A stretch of 64,000 nucleotides of DNA, from contig NC_088789.1 of the NCBI RefSeq assembly GCF_949628265.1, forward strand, positions 34,775,883 to 34,839,882, written 5' to 3'. Made by a program: the position numbers and the translations under genes. Source of the stretch: Cloeon dipterum (taxonomy: Eukaryota > Arthropoda > Insecta > Ephemeroptera > Baetidae). Positions 10,241 through 22,000 of this stretch are shown here, piece after piece; position 1 is the first letter of the stretch; each line of letters opens with the position of its first letter. The notes beneath the pieces were generated by a model. That model was not told where the DNA came from. It was given only the letters and a program-made list of their open reading frames with translations, and did not search any database.

Positions 10241-10770
10241 TAATTAAATTAACCAGTTCAAAACAAATCAAGAAATACATATATTTAACAATTACGTCCG
10301 TGAGAATGACCCTTGAGCCGAAATTAATTGACTGATAAATAGAAAACCGGTGGCGGCTGCGAGCGATCAGGTGGATATTTATTTATCAGGAATATATAGG
10401 AGCGAATAAATATAAATTTTCACTGCTTGTGACGATACATTTGGCCACCATTTTGTCCCCATTGGTTCCCATTTCTCCCTCAACTTTCGTAATAAATGCG
10501 CGCTAGATTTAAATAAAAGCACTGCATAACGAGCATTTTAGAAATCTCTATTTCACAGTGACGTAAGCCTACTCGTCAATGGTCTGAAGGGATCACGGAT
10601 ATGAATTATCTCTTTAAGGTCAGAATCCTTGACCTCGCGCATTTGATTAATGAATTTACGACGAATTTTGTTGATATTTTTGGAGCCTCAAAGAAGAGGG
10701 ACAAGGTTTGTTTTTGGGCCAGAGTTCATCAGACCGAGGTGATTCTCGGTCTCGTCGCGTCGTCGCACTC
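10241..10770. other. Upstream region of L3
   Basis: No gene is visible. It mirrors 8715-9230. It contains the GCTTTTATTTAA-type distal block near 10510 and a conserved TTTGGGCCAGAGTTCATCAG block near 10715 that precedes several small lectins. Confidence 0.5.
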
Positions 10771-10789
10771 TCGATCGGATATAAAAAGT
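10771..10789 (+). promoter_or_regulatory. TATA-box core promoter of L3
   Basis: TCGATCGGATATAAAAAGT ends 57 nt before the L3 ATG at 10846. It is identical in core to the promoters of L1 and L5. Confidence 0.7.
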
Positions 10790-10845
10790 CGTGAAAGCTG
10801 CTCGTTCATCACTCTGTGGCCAGCTGAACGCACAGAAAGGACAAA

Positions 10846-11658
10846 ATGCATTCTTTAAGCCTTTACCTCTTTCTGCTCTTTGGAATTTCTGCTGTGCTCG
10901 CCGCTCCTGCCGAGGAGGTAAGAAGCTCTAAATTCTTTAACTTTTTATTTATCAATTTCTGAATTTTTTCTAGACTACTGCCAAGCCGAAATGCCCACCA
11001 TCAAGTAAATTTTAACTTATTTCTTCATTAAATTTTTTAATATCCTAATTTGTAGGCATCCAAACGCATTTGCTCTCGAACGGCAAGAAATACTTCTTCC
11101 ATGAGAAGTGGGTAGGTGTGCTAATTTTTTTTTAAAGAGCTGCACGTATTTATAATTTTTCCTGCAGTTGGACTTTGACGGCGCAAAGAGTTTTTGCAAG
11201 AGAAATCACGGCCGTGTTCCAATCCTCGACACGCGTGAGGATCTGGACGTGGTGCGCGCAAAGGCCGGAGACATCGCTGGAGGTGAGATAATCTCTTGAC
11301 CTCTTGTAACTTATTTTCACTCTTGACCTTGGAGTCGAAACAGTGGCGCCTCGTAATTTTTTTTATCATACAAAACGTATTTTCTCTGTTGTGCGCATAC
11401 TTTTATTTAATTCTTTTAGTTGCCTGGTGGGTGGACGCGTCCGACGTAGGACAGGAGCCTGGACAGTTCAAGTGGAGCAACGGACAGGAGCTGCCCCTCA
11501 ACAGTTCGCTCTGGTTCAAGCAGGAGAATCAGCCCAACTCTTTCGGCCCAGGCAAGAAGACTTGCGTGGTCTTATCCACGTGGTACGGAGATTTGCTTTG
11601 GGACAAAAGTTGCGGGGATTCTAAATATGTCGTCTGCCAGGCCAACGATGGGTGCTAA
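10846..11658 (+). CDS. L3: small secreted single-domain C-type lectin, mosaic of L5-like and L2-like sequence
   Basis: Five exons: 10846-10917 (signal peptide M-H-S-L-S-L-Y-L-F-L-L...AAPAEE), 10974-11004, 11056-11111, 11168-11282 and 11420-11658. The total is 513 nt, 170 aa. It has the WWVDASD core, an ENQPNSF loop and LLWDKSC. Exon 1, intron 4 and the start of exon 5 (QFKWSNGQEL) match L5 better than its mirror partner L2. The end of exon 5 and the 3' flank match L2. Exon 3 reads IQTHLLSNG instead of the usual IETHLLSNG. AATAAAGATT lies just downstream, near 11690. Confidence 0.85.
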
Positions 11659-12229
11659 ACCACACTCAATCCTTGTGTAAAAATTTAAATAAAGATTTTT
11701 ACAATAATTAAACTTTGAATATATTTGGAATAGAAACCTAGTGGTACTCAGGCGGGTCGCAATTAAAATTAACAGAAACTAGGTCACACGATTTTCTATT
11801 TTCTCGATGCGAACGTGCGCTGATAATGCTGAAATAAAATTATTGCACTTGGGAAATTGTCGCTCATAGTTTTAACCAGATTTCTTCGCACTCCGTCTTC
11901 ATAGCGACTCCAGAAGCTGTCCCGTTTTCCCCTTTTCATACAGAAAAAATAGCTAGTGAGGATCTAAATAAAAAAACATCATATCAGTAATGAACTCTAG
12001 ATCTAGATACGCATTTTATAAATCCCTATTTCAGTGATCTCTGTTGACCCTGGCCAGAATGGGTCACGGAAGCGATTTATATCTTTAAGGCCGGAAACTT
12101 TGACCTCGCGTACTTGATTATTAAATTTGTGCCGAATTTTGTTGGTATTTTTGGAGTTTCAAAGAGGGACAAGGTTTGTTTTTGGGCCAGAGATCATCAG
12201 ACCAAGGTGACTTTCGGTCTCGTCGCACT
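11659..12229. other. L3/L4 intergenic region
   Basis: It holds the L3 polyadenylation signal near 11690 and the upstream region of L4. It is the reverse-complement copy of 7251-7828. No gene is visible. Confidence 0.5.
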
Positions 12230-12249
12230 CTCGATCGGATATAAATAGT
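12230..12249 (+). promoter_or_regulatory. TATA-box core promoter of L4
   Basis: CTCGATCGGATATAAATAG ends 70 nt upstream of the L4 ATG. It differs from the L1 promoter by A-to-T inside the TATA run. Confidence 0.65.
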
Positions 12250-12318
12250 TGCAAGCGCTGCTCGTTCATCACTCTGTGGCCAGCTGAACGCACAGAAAGG
12301 ACCTCACATTCAGACGAA

Positions 12319-13085
12319 ATGCAATCTCTAAAAACCCTTTGCCTCCTTCTGCTCGTGGGAATTTCTGCTGCCCTCGCCGCTCCAGCCGAGGATGTAAGAA
12401 GCTCGAAATTATTTAACTTGAAATCATTTATTAATTTCTGACTTTTTTTCTAGACTACTACTGCCCAGCCGCAATGCCCGCCGTCAAGTATATTTAATTA
12501 TCTTTATTTAAGTTTTAAAAAAAACCTATTTTTAGGCATTGAAACGCATTTGCTCTCGAACGGCAAGAAATATTACTTCCATAAGAAATGGGTAGGTGTA
12601 TAACCTTTAGAAAGAGCTGCACGTATTTATAATTTAATCTGCAGGTGGACCACGAGGACGCAAAGCGTTTTTGCAAGAGAAACAACATGCGTCTTCCAAT
12701 CCTGGACACGCGTGAGGAGTTGGACGTGGTGCACGCCAAAGCCTTAAACATCTCTGGAGGTGAGAATCCCTTTGATTTTAATGAAAAAATTTATTTATTT
12801 AAAAACTCGACTTACTGATTTTGGAATTTTAATTTTATTATTTTAGTTGCGTGGTGGGTGGACGCGTCCGACGTAGGACGGGAGCCCGGACAGTTCCGGT
12901 GGGGCAACGGACAGGAGCTGCCCCTCAACAGCTCGCTCTGGTTCAAGGAGGAGAATCAGCCCAACTCTTTCGGCCCAGGCAAGAAGACTTGCGTGGTTTT
13001 TTCCACGTTTTACGCCAAACACCTGTGGGACGAAGGTTGCAGGGGCACGAATTTTGCCGTCTGCCAGGCCAACGACGGATGCTAA
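12319..13085 (+). CDS. L4: small secreted single-domain C-type lectin
   Basis: Five exons: 12319-12393 (signal peptide M-Q-S-L-K-T-L-C-L-L-L-L-V-G...), 12454-12487 (TTTAQPQCPPS), 12536-12591, 12645-12759 (FCKRNNMRLPILDTREEL) and 12847-13085. The total is 519 nt, 172 aa. The terminal exon encodes the same 75 residues as L1 (QPN loop, LWDEGC, final ANDGC), so the two arms have been homogenised recently or duplicated recently. Its signal peptide has a K-T-L-C stretch not seen in L1. It is convergent with LO-B, with the polyadenylation signals of both in the 176-bp gap. Confidence 0.85.
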
Positions 13086-13261
13086 ACCAGACTCCAATTT
13101 TGTGTGAAAATTGAAATAAAGATTTTCATACTGCACACTTTGAATAGATGGATTTTAATTAAAACTTTTCTTTAAAAATACTCAGATAAAATCTAATTAT
13201 TCAGTATTTTAAAGAGTGCAAAACAACCTGAATTGGTAGTGCAAATTTCACTCTGATATTT

Positions 13262-16200
13262 TTACAGTGGCTCACAAATAAAGCTCTGAAACTGATAATC
13301 CTTAGTCGGATACTTTTGCGGATTGATGAAGTAGTCGTGAACGTCAAGGTCCATCCTAGCATGCATATAGACCGTTCCGTCAGGTCCGACCACGCTGGGC
13401 ATCGACTCGGCGCAGGGATACCTGCGGGCCGGATCAGGGCTGAGCATGTCGTCGGTGAGCAGGGTGCGGCTGCGACACCACACCTCGTGCGTCCTGTTGA
13501 TGAACTCCGTCTCTCCAAGTATCAGCAGGGCTGGGCCAAAATTCCCTGAAAACCATCGAACACAATTAAAAGGGAATAATCTGAAACTGCGTCGCTATAT
13601 TTTCTTGATGTTTACCGACTATGTTGTCCCTAGCGTTAATATAATCTGCTACATTCTGAGGCTCGTAAAGCCTCATGCCGAGTTCACAGCAACGTTGGAA
13701 TGCCGTCACAGGGCTCTGCAAATTTTTCATATTAAATTAAAAAAGTTCAAAGCAAAATTATCTTACGGCGTCTCCTATACGAACGTCGTAATTTCCATGG
13801 TAATAAATCTTTTCTGCAACGGTTTTCTTGATCCCCATGTCATCTTACAAAATCAATTGAAATACTTTGTATCCTGATAAATTTAATAAATCATCAAGTG
13901 TACTCACCATTGCCTTGGCTGTTCAGTAAATCGATAGCTGCTTGCTGCGGAAATTATGTATGATTTTAATATTGTGATATTTACTCTCAGGAAATAGTAG
14001 TTTACATTTCTAACGCAAGGTAAATTACTTGAGAGCCAACAAGTCCTGCGAATCGGAATGCACGGAGTAGGAGGGTACATCTATGCGTGTTTATTTTTTA
14101 GTTTTATTACGTTTTAAATTAATTAAATTCTGACCACAGGACCGCTGCCAAGGTTATTCGTAATTATGTTCGCAACCAAGTCTGGAGACTTCTCCAGGCC
14201 GCATTTGTAAGTTTCGTACGCAGTCACGCACTCATCGTCCGCATCTTTCAATATTTTAGCAAATATTTGGTCGTTTTAGAAAATTAATGTCAACTTTTTC
14301 CACTGCACTCGTCGAATGCAACAAATCCCTTCTCCATTTTCTCAGGCTCCTCCATGGACACGAGCTCCACTTGACGTAACATTGCGATGGAATTCAATTC
14401 TCCAACACCAAACTAAGATTTAAAAATCAATAAATCGCATCTGCACCAGTGATTAGCTATGGTTTTGAAAATTTCTTTAAAATGCGCCAACTATTTTTAT
14501 GGCTTTAAATTATGTTAACTTACCAATCCAAAGTTGAATCCAATGCATTTCAAAAAGCACTGAAATATTAAAAAATCATCTACAAAATTCGAATTAAAAA
14601 CATTAGTGAATAACCTTCAGTTCAAGAGAGATGTTCGCAGTAAGAAATTCAGCGGGGTTGGTAAGCAAGGCAAGTTGAGCTAAATGAAAATAATAATAAG
14701 CAATTAATAAATAAACTAATTAAATATACCATTAGTGATTTGCCAGGTTTCCAGGCATTCGTTCTGCAAAGCGACCTGGCTGGTGCCCTTTTTGCGCACT
14801 TCACATACGGACCACTTCTGCTCATCGCAATTCGCGGTGGCCAACACCACCGATCCGTTTCTTGCCTCGACGTAGACGCAGTCCAGTCCTGCTTTCGGGT
14901 GTCCCTGCTTCCACCTGAGCTCAGGGTCGACGAAATCACGGCCCAGAGAGCACCACCGAAAGTTTGAATCGCAACCTAGGTCGGTTCCAGAAAGCCAGAA
15001 ATCGCCAATAGTGAATCGGGCATATCCTTTATTGATCGTAATATTTTATTAAATTTATAAGGCGGGATTGAAAAATCTCACTCTTGACAAGTTTAGAAAA
15101 GCATTTTGTTTTATCTTTGGACTCCAAGGAGGTCAGGGTCAAACCCAAACTGCAGCAAAGGTCCGAGGCACTGCCCCAGTCCAACTGTAGATATATATTG
15201 TGTTTATTTTATTTATTTTAGTAAATTCAATACTCTAGTTATATTGTAGAACAAGAAATTGCGTCCACATCCGGTAAACCAATCACCGTAATAGGGATAG
15301 TCTGAAATTATTAATTTTAAGGGCTTCTTCTTGATAAATAAAAGGGTATATATATCCTACTGATAAGTTGATTTTCAGGGCCAAACAGGGTGAGCTAATT
15401 GAAGTGTTTATTGTTTTAATTTTTGCATTATAATTTTAAGTTTGTATTTTTACGTTTCGCTGACAGGGTTTTTTTGGGCACGAAGCTACACACGGTTTCG
15501 GAGTAGTTAAAATTGGCATCTAGGATTTTCACAAATTATTAAATGTAAGTTTTTCCATCCTTATATGATCCCGTACCTTGCAGGCGTAGATGTATTTGCT
15601 GGCGCAATTTCGGTCCGTCAGGATAGTACCTGTAGAATTCAAAACAAAGCGGAAGTGGAGACAGCTCTCGTTTCCGTTTTTGTTGTCAGGTTGGCCGCTT
15701 TCCCACGTTAGACCCTGGTCGAGGATGGTGGGCCCGTTGGGCTCGCACCAAGACCACTCGCCCACCGGAGCCCCTTTCCACGTGCCGCTGGTCCAGTAGT
15801 TGAAATTCGCTTTCCATTCGTCTGAATTCATAATATTATTAATCATTAATGCAAGATTATGATATGTATCGCGATGATTTTTTTAAGATCAAAAGAGTAA
15901 ACCTTTAAAAACGACGGTCAGGTTTGTGAGGCCCGCTTGTTCCTCTGCGTCGTCGATTTTGAGAGTCTGCATTCCCAAAGCGCAGCACTGCCGCCAGCTC
16001 GCCTCCCAACTCATCTTTATTCAAATTATTTTTATTTTATTAGAACTTATGATATATAATTACTGGTTTGTTTCCCAAGAGATACGTGTATTTTCCAATA
16101 TTAATCCAAATTCCATACGATGTTTTGTCTAACATTTAAATTAAGATATTGAATGAGTAACTTATCAAAGTTTTCTTTTACTCATCAAGTTGCCAGCCGT

Positions 16201-18100
16201 GTCAAATAATGACGGCTGAAAGCATTTATATTATTTAATAGCGTAAATTACTATTTATAAATTAAGATATTCACGTTTTTTGTGCACGTCTTAGGACAGT
16301 CTACTGCGAACTGGCAGATGTAGGGCAGAAGATCGTCGCAATTCCTATGCACCATCCCCTTCTTCTCAGGGGACGATATCAAAACAGCCAGACAGCTTTC
16401 TATACTGGAAGGAGGGACGTCCGATGGCATCCAGAAGTTGGACAGAGAGACCAGCGCCGAGGACATGTTGTGGCCGGTCGAACACCATCCGTACTTTTTT
16501 CCAGATTCGCATTTCTCGTCGACATTCGAGCCACTCGTCCAGAAAGAACCAACAACTGTATTTAGTTTAATCGATTTCAATTTTAAGACTTCGGTTGAAT
16601 TTACCTGTTTTCAAACCGGCAAGACAGTTCAGTTCCTCGAGGGAAGTGACAGCCAAGAGCGACATGTCCATCGCCTTGCAACGCAATCCGGCTTCGTTTC
16701 TCGCCACCTTCAAAAGGGATTAGTGGACTTGAAGATTTTTTAGTTTGTTTTTCTCACATTAACACTAGAAACGAAGTATTGTTTCTTGCACAAGGTCGCG
16801 GTTAGCACTGAGCCATCCGCTGAAAGTTAAAATGTATTTATATATAGTTTGCTTAGTTATAAGTTCTATCTTTTACCTGATGAAGGCTTAGATGTTGGTT
16901 TTCCCTGCGTAATTATCAAATTTTGATCTTAAAGTCATATTTAGGGATTTTAATTACCAAAAGAAATAGATCAAAGTCTGTGCACATCATGGAACAGGAT
17001 TTGGGCTGCAAAAACAATTATTTTCTATAATATGCGTCGATTTTTCGGCTTTTTATCCTACTGCCATTGTGGTGGTTGTTGTACTCGTAGTTGTTAGAAG
17101 AGCTTTGGAGGTTGTAGTGGTTGTTGGAACCACGGTTTTGGCTGCATCAGTCGCCGTTGGAGATATTGCATCTGTCTGTTTCGAAGTTGGAATTGCAGAT
17201 GCAGATGTGCCACTAGTGCTTTTAAAAACGGGTGGAAAATTTGATCCAACAACGGGGGTGGGCGAGTTTGTGATGGCCGACACGAAAATTCTTTCGGTTG
17301 TAGGGATTTCTATGATGTCAGTTGACTCAGTCCCATCAGATGTGTCCGAACCTTTACTCGAGCTGTCCAACTCTTGATCTTTAAAGATACCGAGCACTTT
17401 TTAAATGAAAGTGAGCAAAACATTACTATTTATTTCATTAGGATCGAATTTTTTAAAAATTTGGTTATAGATATATGTTTAAAATGATACATCAAATTAT
17501 TCAAAGCAATTTTTGTCAGATAAATATCTGTTAATACTCGTTTCATATTTCGAAATAACGCTGAGAGCTGCAGCAAACGTTGTCAGAACATTTTGCAAAA
17601 TAATATACCCGTCGTGAGAACACTTGGGTCCGTAAATGATGTTGCAACGCTATTGACGTCATCAGAGCTTCCTGTCGAAACGACTGTTTTGTTCACCGAT
17701 GCTGGCAGGCTACTGGCAAGCTTGGAGAACAACATTTTTGCTAGATTGTTCGAAATAAATGGGTGATTTTAACTCACTTTGCTCGATGTTGTTCGGGCTT
17801 TCTTGGACTTCGGCAGACATCTTTTGATGCCGCAGCACTTGATAATTGCGACTCTCCTCGATGATTTCGGATAATGAACAGCTTCCAAATTTAAAATTAT
17901 TTATAAAATACTGAAAACTATTTGAGCCTACCAGAAATTTCTTTAACACGTTTTGAATTATGTTTTTTCCTATTCTGTGAGTGAGCGTAATAATAAAATA
18001 ATATAAACGTCTTCATGAATTTAAAACTTACGAGGGAGATGGCTTCTCCGAAAATGATCAGTAATGAGGAAAATACGACGCACATGAAAAGAAAATTCAT
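13262..18100 (-). CDS. LO-B: CTLD x3 - OBP - CTLD chimeric protein, inverted copy of LO-A
   Basis: The exons checked one by one on the minus strand keep the LO-A phases: exon 1 18100-18032, exon 19 (end of CTLD3 plus first OBP cysteine) 15026-14730, OBP exons 14679-14615, 14559-14524, 14412-14295 and 14244-14135, and the final exon 13545-13262. No stop or frameshift was found. Length is about 1036 aa. It keeps the CTLD2 motif W-E-S-G-Q-P-D-N, linkers CPKTC and CPKKPC, CFLKC and the C-x8-C pair. Its CTLD1 reads FWTSG where LO-A has FWTGG. Unlike LO-A, frame 1 is open upstream of M-N-F-L-F to ATGs at 18232 and 18343, so a longer N-terminus is possible, making the hydrophobic segment a type II anchor rather than a cleaved signal. 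Confidence 0.85.
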
Positions 18101-19020
18101 GTTTTCCGAGCCGACTCCGCAGCTGGACTGCGTCGAACTAATGGGGAATCGCACGTTTTCATTTTTCGGCAGCTCCGTCACACGTTTTAATGGTTTCATC
18201 CTGTTTTGCTGCCGCTTGAGTGCTTTTTCCATGATGGCCACTGGCCTAAATTTTCGAGATAAAATCGTTGATGAGAGGACTACGCAACTATAGCGACTGC
18301 AGGTTTTGTTTGATACAATTTTGTGTGCAGTTAAAAGATCCACTGGTGTTACAGCAACACTTTCCCGCCAGGCGCTAAAATTAAAATCTGTAAGCTTAAT
18401 GTAAGGTTTTCATTACTTGAGCCTATATTGTATGAATATTCTTGCACAATACAAATGCAAGATAGGAGCACAAATTGATTTTCTACACGTCAATTTTTAT
18501 TCAGGAGAGTTTGCCTCATACTCGTTCACGAATACTTTTTTTTAACGATGAAACAAGGGCCGTAAAAATCATACCATTCGGATCTTGTCATCCATTTTAT
18601 TGAACAGCATCAATAAAGAGTTATTTCCATTGCAAAATTGCAAATCCTGCAATAAATTACGTGAAATATCTCTTTTGCTGTGATAATCATGCCGGTACTA
18701 AACAAATAAAATAATGATTTATTCTAACTATCGATTTTAATTTAATTATTAACAGATGGTAAAACATTAAGGATAATTTTTAAATTTTAAAATCTTTAAA
18801 TTGCTTAAAACATTGTATATAACAAAAAGCAGTCCTCATCAACGATAAACTAGAAAATATAGGCCGCATCGGCCGTCATGGAAAGTGCGCAAGCGGCAAC
18901 TAGGAAAACAGGATGTACGTATGTATCTGTTCTCATGATTAAAAACGTGAGCTGCCGATCACGAGTTGTGATTTTTCCATCAGTACATCGCAGTCCAGCT
19001 GCAGAGCCGACAGGGAAAAA
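18101..19020. promoter_or_regulatory. Shared promoter region between divergent LO-B and LO-C
   Basis: Head-to-head gap homologous to 706-1353. The same core (CTCATCAACGAT, then GAAAAT, TAGGCC and GGCCATCATGGAAA forms) lies at about 18,230-18,275 toward LO-B and 18,835-18,885 toward LO-C. About 260 bp between 18,300 and 18,560 have no counterpart in the LO-Z/LO-A gap, so this is either an insertion here or a deletion there. Confidence 0.5.
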
Positions 19021-22000
19021 ATGAATTTTCTATTCATGAGCGTCGTATTTTCCACAATGCTGATCATTTTTGGAGAAGCAATCTTTCTCGTAAGTTTAAA
19101 CTCGTGAAGAAATATTCATATTCATCTTCGTTATGCTTATTCACAGAATGGGAAAAGGCTAAGACGTGTTAAGGGAATTGCTGGTACGTTTTCAGTACTT
19201 CACAAAAATTGTTACGTAACACATTTCAAAGCTGCTCATGCGAAAACATCGCGGAGGGTCGCAATCATCAAGTGCTGCGGCATCAAAAGATGTCTGCCGA
19301 CGTCCAAGAGGGCCCGAACGACAATGAGGGAAATCAGCAAAGTGAGTTGAAATATTTCATTTCAAAAATTGCCAGCAAAAATTTTGTTTCCCAAGCACAC
19401 CAGCTCGCAAGCATCGTTGAACAGAACAGTCGCTTCGACAGGAAGCTCTGATGACGTCAATGTGGCGCCAACATTCACGGAACCCAACGTTGACACGACA
19501 AGTATATATATTTTTTCAAAATCTCTGTCAATTCGTTTGATGCATTTCTCAAGAATGTATAGCTATACATGATATTTCGAAATTTGAAACGAGATTTAAC
19601 CAGATTTAATTACTACTTTTAATAATCTTTGAGTTAATTAATATTGAAGATCAAGAGTTGGACAGCCCGAGTATGGGCGTTGCCACATCTGAAGGGACCG
19701 AACCGATTGAAATCATAGAAAAGACTACAATCCAAAGAATTATCGTCTCCTCCATCAAAAACTCGCCAACCCCCGCAGTTGCACCCACTTTTCGACCAGT
19801 TTTTGAAAGCAAAAGTGGCGCTATGACGACTGGAATCAGTGTCGCTACCACTTCTTCATCATCTGCAATTCCAACTACGACGGAAGTGATAACTACAACA
19901 TCTCCAACGACAACTGGTTTAGCCAAAACCGAGGCACCAACAACAATTACGACCTCCAAAGCAGTAACAACAACTACGAGTACATCAACCACCACAATAG
20001 CAGTAGAATACAAAACTGAAAAGGCGACGCAAATGATTGAAAATGATTGGATTTTCAGCCCAAATCCTGTTCCATGATGTGCACAGACTTTGATCAATTT
20101 CTTTTGGTAATTAAAATCACTAAATATGACTTTAAGATCAAAATTGGTTAATTACCCAGGGAAAACCAACATCTAAGCCTTCATCAGGTAAAAGATAGAA
20201 CTTAAAGCAAACAATGTATAAATAAAAAAATCGATATTAACTTTCAGCGGAGGGTTCAGTGCTAACCACAACCTTGTGCAAGAAAAAATACTTCGTTTCT
20301 AGTGTTAATGTGAGAAAAACAAACTAAAAAATCTTCAAGTCCACTAATCCCTTGAAGGTGTCGAGAAACGAAGCCGGATTGCGTTGCAAGGCGATGGACA
20401 TGTCGCTCTTGGCTGTAACTTCCGTTGAGGAACTGAAATGTCTTGCCAGTTTGAAAGAAGGTAAAATTCAACCGAATACTTAAATTTAAATCGATTAAAC
20501 TAAAAACAGTTGTTGGTTCGTTCTGGACGGGTGGCTCGAATGTTGACGAGAAATGCGAATCTGGAAAAAGGTACGGATGGTGTTCGACTGGCCACATCAT
20601 GTCTTCGGCGCTGGTCTCTTTGTCCAACTTCTGGATGCCATCGGACGTGCCTCCTTCCAGTCTAGAAAGCTGTCTGGCTGTTTTGATATCGTCCCCTGAA
20701 AAGAAGGGAGTGGTGCATAGGAATTGCCACGATCTTCTGCCCTACATCTGCCAGTTCACAGTAAATTGTCCTAAGACGTGCACCAAAAACGTGATCTTCT
20801 TTAATTATTTAAGTGATTATTTACACTTGTAAATACTAATGCTTTCAGACATCCTTATTTGACACGGCTGGCAACTTGATGAGTAAAAGAAAACTTTGAT
20901 AAGTTACTCCATCAATAAATTTTAATTCTATAAGACAAAACATCGTACGGAATTTGGATTGATATAGGAAAATACACGTATCTCTTGGGAAACAAACCAG
21001 TAATTTTATTAATAAGATGAAACAAAATTAAAAATCTTTTGGAAAAAGATGAGTTGGGAGGCGAGCTGGCGTCAATGCTGCGCTTTGGGAATGCAGACTC
21101 TCAAAATCGACGATGCTGAGGAGCAAGCGGGCCTTACAAATATGACAGTCGTTTTTAAAGGTAAACTCCTGATTTAAAATATTTAATTTGATAAATATAA
21201 TAAAAATAACAAATTCAGACGACTGGAAAGTGAATTTCAACTACTGGACTAGCGGCACGTGGAAAGGGGCTCCGGTGGGCGAGTGGTCGTGGTGCGAGCC
21301 CAACGGTCCCACCATCCTAGACCAGAGTCTAACGTGGGAAAGCGGCCAACCTGACAACAAAAACGGAAACGAGAGCTGTCTCCACTTCCGCTTTGTTTTG
21401 AATTCCACAGGTACTATCCTCACAGACCGGAATTGCGCAAGCAAATACATCTACGCCTGCAAGGTACGGAATATTTTCCCACAGCCATTAGAATGCGTCA
21501 TGTTCATCCACAACATTAATTTCTTGATTTGTGAAATTAGATGCCGATTTCGACCACGCGAAAGCCTTGTGTATCTTCGTGCCCAAAAAAGCCGTGTCAG
21601 CGAAACGTAAAAATAGAAGATAGTTTAATTAACAAAAAGTTTAAAATAAACACCGCAATCAGGTCACCCTGTTTGGCCCTGAAAATGTTCTCCTCGGTAC
21701 GATATATATATAACCTTTTTTATTTATCGAAGAGTCCTTAAAATTAATAATTTCCAGACTATCCCATTTACGGTGAATGGTATTCTGGATGCGGACGAAA
21801 TTTCTTGTTCTACAATATAACTAGAGTATAGACTTAACTGAAACATTTAAATTAAAAGCATGACAAATATAAATCTTTAGTTGGACTGGGGCAGTGCCTG
21901 GGACCTTTGCTGCAGTTTGGGTTTGACCCTGACCTCTTTAGAGTCCGCGGATAAAACCAAATGCGTTTCGAAAATTATCAAGAGTAAGTTTTTTCTCTCT

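Larger units (their letters stand above)
10136..19720. repeat. Right arm of the giant inverted repeat
   Basis: Mirror of 1-9338: L3, L4, LO-B and the first five exons of LO-C lie in the reverse order and orientation of L2, L1, LO-A and LO-Z. The LO-B/LO-C promoter gap carries about 260-270 extra bases (roughly 18,300-18,560) missing from the LO-Z/LO-A gap, which accounts for most of the arm-length difference. The outer end is set only by where the left arm leaves the window. Confidence 0.85.

Noticed and set aside
15590..15799. Antisense frames inside lectin exons (also 3676-3885, 21241-21450, 6366-6659, 12843-13136)
   Set aside because: They recur only because the sense exon is conserved, and encode no independent domain or start context.
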